Shown here: piece by piece, positions 17,147 through 25,084 of the stretch | Layout of the letters: each line of letters starts with the position of its first letter | Position numbering within the stretch: the stretch's first letter is position 1 | Assembly: GCA_002448235.1 (NCBI GenBank) | Contig: DIXF01000002.1 | Location: 62,001-126,000 of the forward strand | Length of the DNA: 64,000 nucleotides | Reading direction: 5' to 3' | DNA from: Syntrophaceae bacterium UBA6087 | GTDB taxonomy: Bacteria > Desulfobacterota > Desulfomonilia > UBA1062 | Position numbers and translations under genes: made by a program | Notes under the pieces: generated by a model | Database searches by the model: none | Seen by the model: the letters and a program-made list of their open reading frames with translations, nothing else | Told to the model about the DNA's origin: nothing

Positions 17147-19534
17147 ATGGCTGACCAGACCCATACGCAAAAACAAACCATCACGCTCATCGGCCTCGAT
17201 TGCCCGGACTGCGCCGCATCGCTCGAAAAAAAGATCTCGTCGCTCCCGGGCGTTGCCGACGCAAAGGTCAACGTGGTGACTTCCCGGTTGTCCGTCGAGC
17301 ATACCGCCCCATTGGAAACGATTGTCCGGGCCGTTGAAGATGCCGGGTACGGCGTAGAGGAAGGTCTCGAGGAGGAAATCTGGTCAAAGACCGTGTTCAG
17401 GCTTTCGGGGCTCGACTGCGCAGACTGTGCTTCGAAACTGGAGACCCGGCTCCTGCAGGTGGAAGGAATCAGGGATGTGTCCTTGAACTTCATGACGGCA
17501 AAGCTCAGCGTCAACCACAGTGTACCGGTAGAATCCGTCCGGGAAGTCATCAGGCAGGCAGGATATGACGCCGTGCCCGAGTCGGAGACGAGAGTACATA
17601 CGTACGAAGAAAAGACTCGCAGGGATCCGAGGTTCTATACCACCGTCATTTCGGGTGCCCTGCTGGTTTCAGCCTGGATCTCCGGAGCCTTCGCACCTGA
17701 GGATGCGGTAATTGCCCTTTATCTGGCGACCATTTTCGTCGGCGGTTTCTGGACGATCCGCCGCGGCATCTCCTCGCTGAAGTCATTCATCTTCGACATG
17801 AACGTCATGATGACCGTAGCCGTGACTGGCGCCGTGCTCATCGGAGAGTGGTCCGAAGGGGCCACGGTGGCCTTCCTCTTTTCGTTGAGCAACCTGCTGG
17901 AATCCATGACCATGGAGAAGACACGCAAATCGATCCGCTCGCTCATGGACCTTGCCCCCAAAGAAGCAACCGTCCGCCGGGACGGCATGGAGAAGCGTGT
18001 GGGGATAAACGAAATCGTTACAGGCGAGATCGTCATCGTGAAGCCCGGGGAAAAGATCTCTGTCGACGGTGTCGTTACGGCCGGCATCACCTCTATCGAC
18101 CAGTCGGCCATTACCGGAGAATCCATGCCCGTTGATATGTCAGCCGGTGACGAGGTATTTGCCGGCACGGTCAATAAACAGGGGGCCATCGAGGTCCGGG
18201 TCACGAAGACAGCGGACGACACAACGCTGGCAAAGATCATCCATCTCGTGGAGGAGGCGCAGTCCCAGAGGGCTCCTTCCCAGGCCTTCGTCGACCGTTT
18301 TGCAAGCTATTATACCCCGGCCGTGCTCATCCTGGTTGCAGGCATGGCCGTCATCCCGCCCCTGCTCTTTGCACAGCCGTGGGCGCCGTGGATCTACCGT
18401 GCGCTGGCCCTGATCATCGTCGCGTGTCCGTGCGCGCTGGTAATCTCAACCCCGGTCGCGATCATCTCGGCCATCGGCAATGCCGCGAAGCACGGGGTGC
18501 TCATCAAAGGCGGGGCATTCCTCGAACAGGCAGGGAGTCTGAAGGTCATCGCGTTCGACAAGACAGGGACCCTCACGCGGGGCCGCCTTGAGGTGACCGA
18601 TGTCCTGCCGGCTCCCGGAATAAGCGAGGCAGACCTCCTCGAACTCGCTGCTGCCATCGAGATGCGCTCGGAGCACCCGCTCGCGGAAGCCATCCTCAAA
18701 AGGGCCCGGCTCAAAAGCTCTCCGGTCCCTGTCCCGGAGTTTTTCGAAGCACTCCACGGCAAGGGGGTAAAGGCCTCGTTCCACGGGGAGATTTTTTATG
18801 CCGGAAAGCCCGGCCTTTTCACGGAAATGGGCATCTCCTTGGGCGGCCTGGAGCATACGATCCGGTCGTGGCAGGTCCAGGGAAAGACCATCATGCTCGT
18901 GGGCACGGATACGAGTGTGCTCGGCGCCATCGCGGTTGCCGATGAAATCAGGCCCGAGAGCGTTCACAGCATACAGTCCCTGCATGCTGCCGGGATAGAA
19001 AAGGTGATCATGCTCAGCGGAGACAATGCGGAGACGGCACGGGCAATCGCCGAAAAGCTCGGCATGGAAGAAGTGCGGGCCGAACTGCTCCCCCAGGACA
19101 AGGTGGATGCGGTGAAGGATCTCTTGAGAGAGTACGGACAGGTGGCAATGGTCGGAGACGGCGTCAATGACGCGCCCGCGCTCGCAACGGCGACCGTGGG
19201 CATCGCGATGGGCACTGCCGGTACGGATACCGCGCTGGAAACCGCGGATATCGTGCTCATGTCCGACGACCTCTCCAAGCTTGCCTATACCGTCCGCCTG
19301 AGCCGGAAAGCCCTGAGCGTCATCAAGCAGAACATCGCGTTTTCCATCGTCATCAAGCTTCTGGCAGTAAGCCTCATCTTTCCCGGATGGCTCACCCTGT
19401 GGCTTGCGGTCCTTTCAGACATGGGCGCTTCCATCCTGGTGACCTTGAACGGCATGAGGCTGATCAACGGAAAAGCGGTCCCCTCGACAGGGAGCACGGA
19501 GGGATGTCCTGAAAAAAGCCTCAGCCCAAAATAA
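17147..19534 (+). CDS. P1B-2-type Zn/Cd/Pb-exporting ATPase
   Basis: 795 residues. Two N-terminal heavy-metal-associated domains carry 'GLDCPDCAAS' (about residue 17) and 'GLDCADCASK' (about residue 90). The membrane metal site is 'ACPCALVISTPVAI', typical of the ZntA/CadA subgroup. Catalytic motifs are 'ITGESMP', the phosphorylated Asp in 'DKTGTLTRG', 'SEHPLAEA' and 'GDGVNDAPAL'. It should pump divalent soft metals out of the cytoplasm at the cost of ATP. CAGGAG lies 6 nt before the ATG at 17147, which is why the longer upstream TTG start at 17093, overlapping the repressor gene, was rejected. The neighbouring ArsR-type sensor supports metal-induced expression. Confidence 0.95.
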   Translation: MADQTHTQKQTITLIGLDCPDCAASLEKKISSLPGVADAKVNVVTSRLSVEHTAPLETIVRAVEDAGYGVEEGLEEEIWSKTVFRLSGLDCADCASKLETRLLQVEGIRDVSLNFMTAKLSVNHSVPVESVREVIRQAGYDAVPESETRVHTYEEKTRRDPRFYTTVISGALLVSAWISGAFAPEDAVIALYLATIFVGGFWTIRRGISSLKSFIFDMNVMMTVAVTGAVLIGEWSEGATVAFLFSLSNLLESMTMEKTRKSIRSLMDLAPKEATVRRDGMEKRVGINEIVTGEIVIVKPGEKISVDGVVTAGITSIDQSAITGESMPVDMSAGDEVFAGTVNKQGAIEVRVTKTADDTTLAKIIHLVEEAQSQRAPSQAFVDRFASYYTPAVLILVAGMAVIPPLLFAQPWAPWIYRALALIIVACPCALVISTPVAIISAIGNAAKHGVLIKGGAFLEQAGSLKVIAFDKTGTLTRGRLEVTDVLPAPGISEADLLELAAAIEMRSEHPLAEAILKRARLKSSPVPVPEFFEALHGKGVKASFHGEIFYAGKPGLFTEMGISLGGLEHTIRSWQVQGKTIMLVGTDTSVLGAIAVADEIRPESVHSIQSLHAAGIEKVIMLSGDNAETARAIAEKLGMEEVRAELLPQDKVDAVKDLLREYGQVAMVGDGVNDAPALATATVGIAMGTAGTDTALETADIVLMSDDLSKLAYTVRLSRKALSVIKQNIAFSIVIKLLAVSLIFPGWLTLWLAVLSDMGASILVTLNGMRLINGKAVPSTGSTEGCPEKSLSPK

Positions 19535-19545
19535 TTCTTCGCCCG

Positions 19546-19833
19546 TCAGAGCGTATCGAGAAAGTCCCTCCACAAGGTGGCGGGCATCGTTTCGGTTATG
19601 GAATGCCCATAGGTGCGTATGATCATCACCGCCTTTTCCACCTGCTTCGGATCTTTCGCCTCAACGATATCAACGATATCGAAACGGCCCATCACGGCAA
19701 AGCTTTCCTTCCAGACGACATCGGGGCATTCTTTCTTGATATGATCGATAACGCGTTCTGCGAGCTTCTTGAACCCCTTCGGGTCTTTCAGTGCATCCGG
19801 AGACAACCTGCTCAGGATTACGTATTTCTGCAT
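19546..19833 (-). CDS. GYD-domain protein
   Basis: 95 residues forming a single dimeric alpha/beta-barrel-like GYD domain (PF08734): 'YVILSRLSPDALKDPKGFKK' at the start and 'ESFAVMGRFDIVDIVEAKD' in the middle correspond to the conserved G-x-(Y/F)-D segment of the family. No enzymatic role is established for these proteins. It is convergent with the metal ATPase (11 nt between stops). Confidence 0.75.
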   Translation of the reverse strand: MQKYVILSRLSPDALKDPKGFKKLAERVIDHIKKECPDVVWKESFAVMGRFDIVDIVEAKDPKQVEKAVMIIRTYGHSITETMPATLWRDFLDTL

Positions 19834-19944
19834 GGGGGACCTCCTTTACGGATTCTTTCAAAACGGCTTCTACGGAGATTTATAATACTCTTCTACGGAA
19901 AAAACTCCCGATGCCGCATGGACGGTTTTATCACCCGGGGCTGA

Positions 19945-20721
19945 TCAGCCGGATACGCTCATCTTATTGTCTACGCCTCTGACACCCTGTACGTCGGAAA
20001 CGATCTTGGTCACGAGGTCTTTTTCGGCTGCATTTTTTGCGGTGCCGCGAATCGTGACAATGCCGTTGTTCGTGTCCACCATCGCGTCTACAGTTCTCGT
20101 GGATCGGCGTGACATCAGGGCGAGCATAACCTGCGCAGTGATGGATGCATCGTCTACCCTCTGCCCGATGGTCTGCTGCCCGGTCCCGGCGGCACCCTTT
20201 ATCGTCATCTCGTTGATCACGCCTTTGACTCCGCTTACATCCTTGGCGTATTCCGCTGTCAGGTCTCTCTGTGCCTCGCTCTCTGCCTCGCCCCGCAAGG
20301 TTACGACCCCGTTCCTGACAGAAATATCCGTATTCCCGGCGTTCACGTTCTGCTGGACGACCAGGGCCGCCTTCACCCGTGCTGCAATGGCGCTGTCGGA
20401 GGTGCCGGCAACGGCGCCCGGTTTGACCGTAATCCTGTTTTCCACTCCCGTCACGCCGGGCAGGTTCTGCACGGTATTCTGGGCCAGGATTTTCTCCGAT
20501 TCGTCGGATACCGCACCTTCCAGGGTCACTTTTCCGTCTTCGGATCTGACCGTGATATCCTTTCCCTGCAGGTATGTCTTAAAGGCATATGATTCCCGCG
20601 CCGACGACTCGATCCGCCTGTCCATATCTCCTTTGTCCACCGTCGCGCATGCAGCAGGCAGAACTGCAGCAAGAGCGACGAACATGATGCTGCAGATACC
20701 GGGTATTGTTTTCCGTTTCAT
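19945..20721 (-). CDS. Lipoprotein with three BON domains
   Basis: 258 residues. A signal peptide ends in lipobox 'LPAACATVDK', so the mature protein is lipid-anchored in the cell envelope. Three BON repeats follow (about 47-100, 110-170 and 185-256), each with the pattern 'V..GVVTL.G' and 'GV..V.N': 'EDGKVTLEGAV', 'RNGVVTLRGEA' and 'NNGIVTIRGTA'. BON proteins such as OsmY are periplasmic stress proteins thought to bind lipid or stabilise the outer membrane. GGAGA precedes the ATG. It is divergent from the hemerythrin gene across a 298-nt region in which I could not identify a convincing promoter. Confidence 0.88.
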   Translation of the reverse strand: MKRKTIPGICSIMFVALAAVLPAACATVDKGDMDRRIESSARESYAFKTYLQGKDITVRSEDGKVTLEGAVSDESEKILAQNTVQNLPGVTGVENRITVKPGAVAGTSDSAIAARVKAALVVQQNVNAGNTDISVRNGVVTLRGEAESEAQRDLTAEYAKDVSGVKGVINEMTIKGAAGTGQQTIGQRVDDASITAQVMLALMSRRSTRTVDAMVDTNNGIVTIRGTAKNAAEKDLVTKIVSDVQGVRGVDNKMSVSG

Positions 20722-21019
20722 GGCAATCTCCTTTCTTTCAGGCTTGGATGCCGCCGTCCACGCGGCAGGCGGGAAACGAGCGTCTCTTTGCTCTCGAACC
20801 TTTGCCGGCCGCCTTCATTTTCGGGCAGGGATATCTTTGCTCCGGTTCCTAGGAATAATAAGTAAACGCCCTTGCCGATCTTCCAAGGCCGCTCCCTTGG
20901 CCTTGACGATTCTGGCGGCTGCCGGATCTTGATGGAGGAAGACTATCCTTGAGTATTCTTCGCCGCGCTTTACCATGAGCTTAAGGGAATCGTTCCGTCC
21001 AAAGGATGAGGAGGTTTCT

Positions 21020-21586
21020 ATGAAACCCATCGGCATGCTGATGTGGGAGCACCGGCTCATCGAACAGGTCATCGGCCTGTTCCCCCGGGAAATCGCCAAG
21101 ATCGGCAAATCGAAGAGGGTGGACACGGTTTTCATCCAGGTTGCAGTGGATTTCATCAGGACGTATGCCGACCTCACCCACCATGGCAAGGAAGAGGACA
21201 TCCTGTTCAGAATTCTGGAAAGCCACGGGTTGTCCCCCGAGCTTCACAAGATCATGGAAGGGCTCATAAACGATCACGTCTATGCACGGAACCTCGTCAA
21301 GGGCCTCGTGGAAGCCAATGAAAAATACATTTCAGGGGAAAACACCCTGTCGGTTATCGTCAACCGTCTCCAGTACCTGGCCGATTTCTATCCGGCGCAC
21401 ATTGAGAAGGAAGACAAGCATTTCTTCCACCAGTCCATGAGGTATCTTGATGCGTCCGAGCAGGAAGAGATGCTCGGCGAGTTCAAAGATTTCGACCGCA
21501 GGATGATCCATGAAAAGTATAAAGAGGTCGTGGAACGACTGGCCGGCGGGAAAGTCTCATGGACTCCGCCGGGAATGGTTCGATAA
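21020..21586 (+). CDS. Hemerythrin HHE-domain protein
   Basis: 188 residues with a four-helix hemerythrin-type fold that binds a di-iron centre. Probable ligands are seen in 'MLMWEHRLIEQVIGLF' (His 10), 'YADLTHHGKEEDILF', 'INDHVYARNLVK' and 'YPAHIEKEDKHFF'. Proteins of this kind bind oxygen or nitric oxide or take part in iron-sulphur repair. In an anaerobe a protective or sensing role is likely (inference). The frame is open from ATG 20975, but GAGGAGG 6 nt before ATG 21020 fixes the start. The following radical SAM gene starts close behind, so they are probably cotranscribed. Confidence 0.9.
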   Translation: MKPIGMLMWEHRLIEQVIGLFPREIAKIGKSKRVDTVFIQVAVDFIRTYADLTHHGKEEDILFRILESHGLSPELHKIMEGLINDHVYARNLVKGLVEANEKYISGENTLSVIVNRLQYLADFYPAHIEKEDKHFFHQSMRYLDASEQEEMLGEFKDFDRRMIHEKYKEVVERLAGGKVSWTPPGMVR

Positions 21587-21620
21587 CCTGTCTCCGGCCG
21601 AAAAACTCAATCCCTTGACC

Positions 21621-22544
21621 ATGCAGGGGATTCCCCCTATAAGAATGCACATGCATATGCCGGAGCAATTGGTAATCAGGCCCCCGAGCGAGGCAAAAAG
21701 CCTGCTCGTGAGGGTGGTGCGCGGGTGCAACTGGAACCGCTGCAATTTCTGCGGTATCTACGACCTCTTCGGCACGCCGTATTCTTCCCGGGGAAAAGAC
21801 GAGGTGATCAAGGATATCGACGCCCTCTTCGAGATGTACGGAGATATCTTCAAGACCGCGTTCCTGGGAGACGCAAACCCGCTCGATTTGGAGACCGGCT
21901 TCCTCGTGGATGTCCTTGCACACCTCCGGTCGAGATTCCCGAGACTTGAGCGCGTGACCGCATACGGCAGGGCTTCGAGCCTTTCCAGGAAATCCCGGGA
22001 AGATTTGAAAACCATCCGTGAAGCCGGGCTGGACCGGGTACATGTGGGCCTGGAAAGCGGATCGAACAGGGTTTTGAAGCTCCAGATGAAAGGGACGAGC
22101 CACAAGCAGCTTATCGAAGGGGGGAAAAAGACGATGGCTTCCGGCATGGAGCTGAGCTTTTATTTCCTCCTGGGCCTTGGCGGACAGGATTACCGGCATG
22201 AGCACGTTTCCGAATCGGTAAAGGTTTTCAATGAGGTCAAGCCCCATTTCATCAGGGTGAGGCGGCTGTTCATCCACCCCGTGTCCCGGCTTTCGTCAAA
22301 GGTCCTAAGCGGCGAGTTCCGGGAACAGACCCCCGAAGGGACGGTATTGGAACTCAGAGACCTCATCGCCGGTCTCGATGCAGAAGGTACGACCTTTGCC
22401 TGCGATCATGCGAACAACTACCTGCAGGTGTTCGGGAAGCTTAATGAAGACAAGGAAAGGATGCTTCAGTTCATCGACTCTTTCCTCTCTCTGCCCGAAA
22501 ACCAAAGGGCAGCCCACTATGATTCCGTGCCTTCGGTGATCTGA
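21621..22544 (+). CDS. Radical SAM protein, paralog of the one at 12566
   Basis: About 307 residues from the chosen start. Cluster motif 'RGCNWNRCNFCGIYD' again has CX4CX2C spacing. 'TAFLGDANPLDLE', 'LDRVHVGLESGSNRVLKLQM', 'FYFLLGLGGQDYRHEH' and 'FACDHANNYLQVFGKLNEDK' align with the paralog. The reaction is unknown. The start is uncertain: the frame opens at ATG 21510, inside the hemerythrin gene. ATGs at 21621 and 21645 lack a clear ribosome site, and the paralog's N-terminus aligns best near 21651. The arrangement with a hemerythrin gene may hint at a redox or iron-related job, but that is a guess. Confidence 0.82.
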   Translation: MQGIPPIRMHMHMPEQLVIRPPSEAKSLLVRVVRGCNWNRCNFCGIYDLFGTPYSSRGKDEVIKDIDALFEMYGDIFKTAFLGDANPLDLETGFLVDVLAHLRSRFPRLERVTAYGRASSLSRKSREDLKTIREAGLDRVHVGLESGSNRVLKLQMKGTSHKQLIEGGKKTMASGMELSFYFLLGLGGQDYRHEHVSESVKVFNEVKPHFIRVRRLFIHPVSRLSSKVLSGEFREQTPEGTVLELRDLIAGLDAEGTTFACDHANNYLQVFGKLNEDKERMLQFIDSFLSLPENQRAAHYDSVPSVI

Positions 22545-22623
22545 TGATACGGATCCGGATTGAAGCGTGCTGAGAAAAAGCCTTTGATTATCCCCAGTGA
22601 TTCCAATAACGTCTACTTTTTGC

Positions 22624-22653
22624 TTGACTTATGAGGCGGTTTCCCCGTAAACC
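22624..22653 (+). promoter_or_regulatory. Probable promoter of the attenuated ABC operon
   Basis: TTGACT (22624-22629, five of six -35 consensus bases) is followed after 18 nt by TAAACC (22648-22653), a weak -10. The start point would fall near 22660, only a few bases before the leader-peptide ATG at 22663, giving an almost leaderless short ORF and a leader transcript of about 150 nt to the terminator, a normal length for attenuators. Confidence 0.4.
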
Positions 22654-22662
22654 TCCATTTCT

Positions 22663-22719
22663 ATGACGAGTATGAAAACAGTAACCACCAGCACCAACTT
22701 CTTTTTCTTCTTTGTTTAG
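22663..22719 (+). CDS. Phenylalanine-rich attenuator leader peptide
   Basis: An 18-residue ORF, MTSMKTVTTSTNFFFFFV, with five consecutive Phe codons (22699-22713) just before Val and the TAG stop. Runs of the regulating amino acid directly ahead of a terminator are the hallmark of ribosome-mediated attenuation, as in the pheA and pheST leaders of enteric bacteria. The stop codon touches the proposed antiterminator arm (22718-22730). A ribosome finishing the peptide would therefore cover that arm, while one stalled at the first Phe codons would leave it free. There is no clear ribosome binding site; a near-leaderless start is possible. Its only likely product role is regulatory. Confidence 0.7.
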   Translation: MTSMKTVTTSTNFFFFFV

Positions 22720-22786
22720 GTCTACCTGCGTACACGCTTTTTAAGATCTGACCAAAGAGAAAGAGGAGAAAAGCCGTAGGTAGACC
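22718..22786 (+). promoter_or_regulatory. Antiterminator pairing of the Phe attenuator
   Basis: The arm at 22718-22730 (AGGTCTACCTGCG) can pair with 22775-22786 (CGTAGGTAGACC, one G-U pair). That second stretch is the 5' half of the terminator stem, so the two structures exclude each other. The ribosome's position on the preceding Phe codons would decide which forms. Confidence 0.65.
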
Positions 22787-22812
22787 GTCTCGGTCTACCT
22801 ACGGCTTTTTTT
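22771..22812 (+). terminator. Rho-independent terminator of the attenuator
   Basis: A perfect 16-bp stem (22771-22786 with 22792-22807), loop GTCTC, followed by seven T residues to 22812. It lies 227 nt beyond the radical SAM stop and 66 nt before the ABC operon's first gene, so it can end the leader transcript. The other bases of the 334-nt region 22545-22878 hold the leader peptide and its promoter. Confidence 0.92.
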
Positions 22813-22878
22813 ATGCATTATCGAATGGGAATCCATGGAGCATGCATGAAAATATCATATCAAGAAGGGGGAAACAGT

Positions 22879-24087
22879 ATGACGAGAGGGTTAAAGGTTT
22901 TAATCAGTGCGGTGTCGGTCATCGCGGTCTTCTGCTTTGCAGTGCCGGCATCCGCAGAGAACATCAAGGTAGGTGCGGCAATGAACCTGACAGGTCCGGC
23001 ATCAACCTGGGGGCAGTATCATGCCAAGGGCCAGCAGGACTATTTTAAGTATGTCAATGAGGTCAAGGGCGGAGTCAAGGGCAGGAAGATCGAGATGATC
23101 ACGGTCGACACCGCATACAAGTCCCCCGAGGCCGTAGCCGCGGTTCGTAAGTTCGCCATGCAGGACAAGGTGGACATGATCGCCACATGGAGCGCAGGGG
23201 AAGGCATGCAGGCAAAACCGCTGCTGCAGCAGTTCAAGATCCCGGCCATCAACTATTCAACTGCCTGGGAGATTCTGCAGCCGCCGGTGGACTACATGTA
23301 TCTGCCTTTCGGCAACTACAAGCTCGACTGCCAGGCCGTGCTCGAATACATCCTGGCCGTTCACAAAGGCCCGGGCGCTCCCAAGGTCGGCCTGCTGACC
23401 TACAACAACCCCTACGGCCGTTCCATCCACGAGCCGAGCAAGGAGTATGCAAAAAAGAGGAACATCAAGATCGTGTCCATCGAAGAGTTCCCCGCCCAGA
23501 CCGTCGATCTCACCACCGAGCTCCTCCGCCTCAGACAAAAAGGCGCTGAGTATGTATTTGTCCAGATGCTGCCCGCGGCCATCATCAGCACGCTGAAGAG
23601 CGCAGACCGCATCGGCTACAACCCGCAGTTCATCGGAACCTGGACTTCTACCGACCCTGACTTCTTCAAGAACGGCAAGGGTCTCCTCAAGAACCGGGTC
23701 AAGATGCAGTTCTGCGGCGCCCTGCCCACGGACAATACGCCGGGTGTAAAGCTTATGGAGCAGATCTGGAAGCGTTACAAAACGGTCGATTCCTTCGATA
23801 CCGCCTACTGGGAAGGGATCGTCGTCGGCATGATCATGGAGCGGGCGTTTATCAGGGCTCAGGAGAAGTTCGGAAGCGTCACGCCTCAGAACATCAACAA
23901 GGCCATGGAGACCTTCAAAAACGAGGCCTTCGGAGGGCTCGTCCCCAACGTAACGTACACGAAGACCGACCACGGCGCATCGTTTACGGGAAGGATCGTC
24001 CAGATTCACGAGAACGGGACCTTTACGCCGCTCACCAACTTCTTCACGCCCGGCAAGGACAAGATCACCCTGCTCAAGGCGAAATAA
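22879..24087 (+). CDS. livK: ABC transporter substrate-binding protein (LivJ/LivK type)
   Basis: 402 residues with a Sec signal peptide ('VIAVFCFAVPASA' before 'ENIKVG'), so it is periplasmic. The mature part is a Peripla_BP_6 fold as in Leu/Ile/Val and amide binding proteins: 'VGAAMNLTGPAS', 'IEMITVDTAYKSPEA' and 'VFVQMLPAAIISTLKSADR'. It captures the substrate for the LivGFHM-type transporter encoded downstream. GGGGG stands 7-8 nt before ATG 22879; the longer frame from 22813 begins in the terminator and was rejected. The Phe attenuator upstream suggests an aromatic or hydrophobic amino acid as ligand, whereas the ligases in the operon suggest aromatic or fatty carboxylates. The sequence does not decide. 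Confidence 0.92.
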   Translation: MTRGLKVLISAVSVIAVFCFAVPASAENIKVGAAMNLTGPASTWGQYHAKGQQDYFKYVNEVKGGVKGRKIEMITVDTAYKSPEAVAAVRKFAMQDKVDMIATWSAGEGMQAKPLLQQFKIPAINYSTAWEILQPPVDYMYLPFGNYKLDCQAVLEYILAVHKGPGAPKVGLLTYNNPYGRSIHEPSKEYAKKRNIKIVSIEEFPAQTVDLTTELLRLRQKGAEYVFVQMLPAAIISTLKSADRIGYNPQFIGTWTSTDPDFFKNGKGLLKNRVKMQFCGALPTDNTPGVKLMEQIWKRYKTVDSFDTAYWEGIVVGMIMERAFIRAQEKFGSVTPQNINKAMETFKNEAFGGLVPNVTYTKTDHGASFTGRIVQIHENGTFTPLTNFFTPGKDKITLLKAK

Positions 24088-24123
24088 CACCGGCGGCGAA
24101 TGGATTTGACATGAGCAGACCAT

Positions 24124-24159
24124 CCTGATACCACCGGGATTTATGCCGGTGGTATCAGG
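24124..24159 (+). repeat. Stem-loop between substrate-binding protein and ABC genes
   Basis: A perfect 14-bp inverted repeat (24124-24137 with 24146-24159) with an 8-nt loop and no T-run. Such hairpins after the binding-protein gene usually protect the upstream mRNA or cause partial termination, making the binding protein more abundant than the membrane components. Confidence 0.75.
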
Positions 24160-24223
24160 CACAATACAAAGAGGGCGCCATGGGCACAGGTAAGAGACAC
24201 GGCGTCCGGTACAGGAATTTAAT

Positions 24224-25084
24224 GTGAGGGCATTTCGCGGACAACCACGAATATTTTCCGCCGATAAGATGGCGAAAAGGCAGGCCGAGCTCGAGGTTAA
24301 GCGCCTGTCTCTTTCCTTCGGCGGCATACACGCCATCAGGGATGTGGATCTCTCCGTCCATACCGGGGAGCTCGTTGCGGTCATCGGTCCGAACGGCGCA
24401 GGCAAGACGAGCCTGCTGAACTGCATCACCGGGTTCTACAAGGCGACTTCCGGCGATATAGTATTCAACGGCCGGAGCATCACCCGTATGCACACCCACA
24501 AGCTCACCTCGCTGGGCATCGGCCGGACCTTCCAGAACATCGAGCTCTTTCCGGGCATGACCGTGCTCCAGAACATGCTGCTCGCCCGCCATACCCGCTC
24601 CTCCTACAACTTCGGGCTGGCCTGCCTGTTCTCTCCCTCTGTCAGACGCGAAGAGGTGAGGCACCACGAAATCCTCGAAGAGATCATCGATTTTCTCGAG
24701 ATGCAGTCCATCCGCAAGGAACTCGTGGGCTCTCTTCCTTATGGCATGCGCAAGCGGGTTGAGCTCGGGCGTGCGCTCGCATCCGAGCCGAGCCTGCTGG
24801 TGCTCGACGAGCCTTTTGCCGGCATGACCCTGGAGGAGAAAGAGGACATGGTCCGCTTCCTTCTCGAACTGCATGACGGCTGGGGTCAGACCATGATCCT
24901 GGTGGAACATGATATGTCCATCGTCATGAGCATCTCCGAGCGCATCATCGTGCTCAACTTCGGCGAAAAGCTCGCAGAGGGCATTCCTTCAGAGATCCAG
25001 GACCATCCGGAGGTCATCAGGGCATACCTCGGGGACACTACTGACCTTGGCCTGGGCACCAAGGAAGCGGAAGAGGTCGCATGA
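24224..25084 (+). CDS. livG: HAAT ABC transporter ATPase (LivG type)
   Basis: 286 residues. Walker A 'GPNGAGKTSLLN' near residue 58, the signature 'SLPYGMRKRVELGRALA' (a variant of LSGGQ with Pro-Tyr), Walker B 'LLVLDEPFAGM' and H-loop 'LVEHDMSIV'. It hydrolyses ATP at the cytoplasmic face as one of two ATPases of the transporter. The start given is a GTG with AGGA upstream; the ATG at 24269 lacks a ribosome site but gives the more usual N-terminus. It ends overlapping the ligase start (ATGA). Confidence 0.93.
   Translation: MRAFRGQPRIFSADKMAKRQAELEVKRLSLSFGGIHAIRDVDLSVHTGELVAVIGPNGAGKTSLLNCITGFYKATSGDIVFNGRSITRMHTHKLTSLGIGRTFQNIELFPGMTVLQNMLLARHTRSSYNFGLACLFSPSVRREEVRHHEILEEIIDFLEMQSIRKELVGSLPYGMRKRVELGRALASEPSLLVLDEPFAGMTLEEKEDMVRFLLELHDGWGQTMILVEHDMSIVMSISERIIVLNFGEKLAEGIPSEIQDHPEVIRAYLGDTTDLGLGTKEAEEVA

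Noticed and set aside
22631..22666. A second short ORF (MRRFPRKPPFL) overlapping the leader-peptide start
   Set aside because: It begins in the proposed promoter spacer, has no ribosome site and no repeated regulatory codons.
22727..22740. A tiny hairpin GCG-TACA-CGC followed by TTTTT as a second terminator in the Phe leader
   Set aside because: A 3-bp stem is too short to terminate; it may be a pause site at most.
23257..24429. A 390-codon minus-strand open frame across livK and the start of livG
   Set aside because: Antisense shadow of well-supported transporter genes; composition is atypical and it crosses the strong hairpin at 24124.
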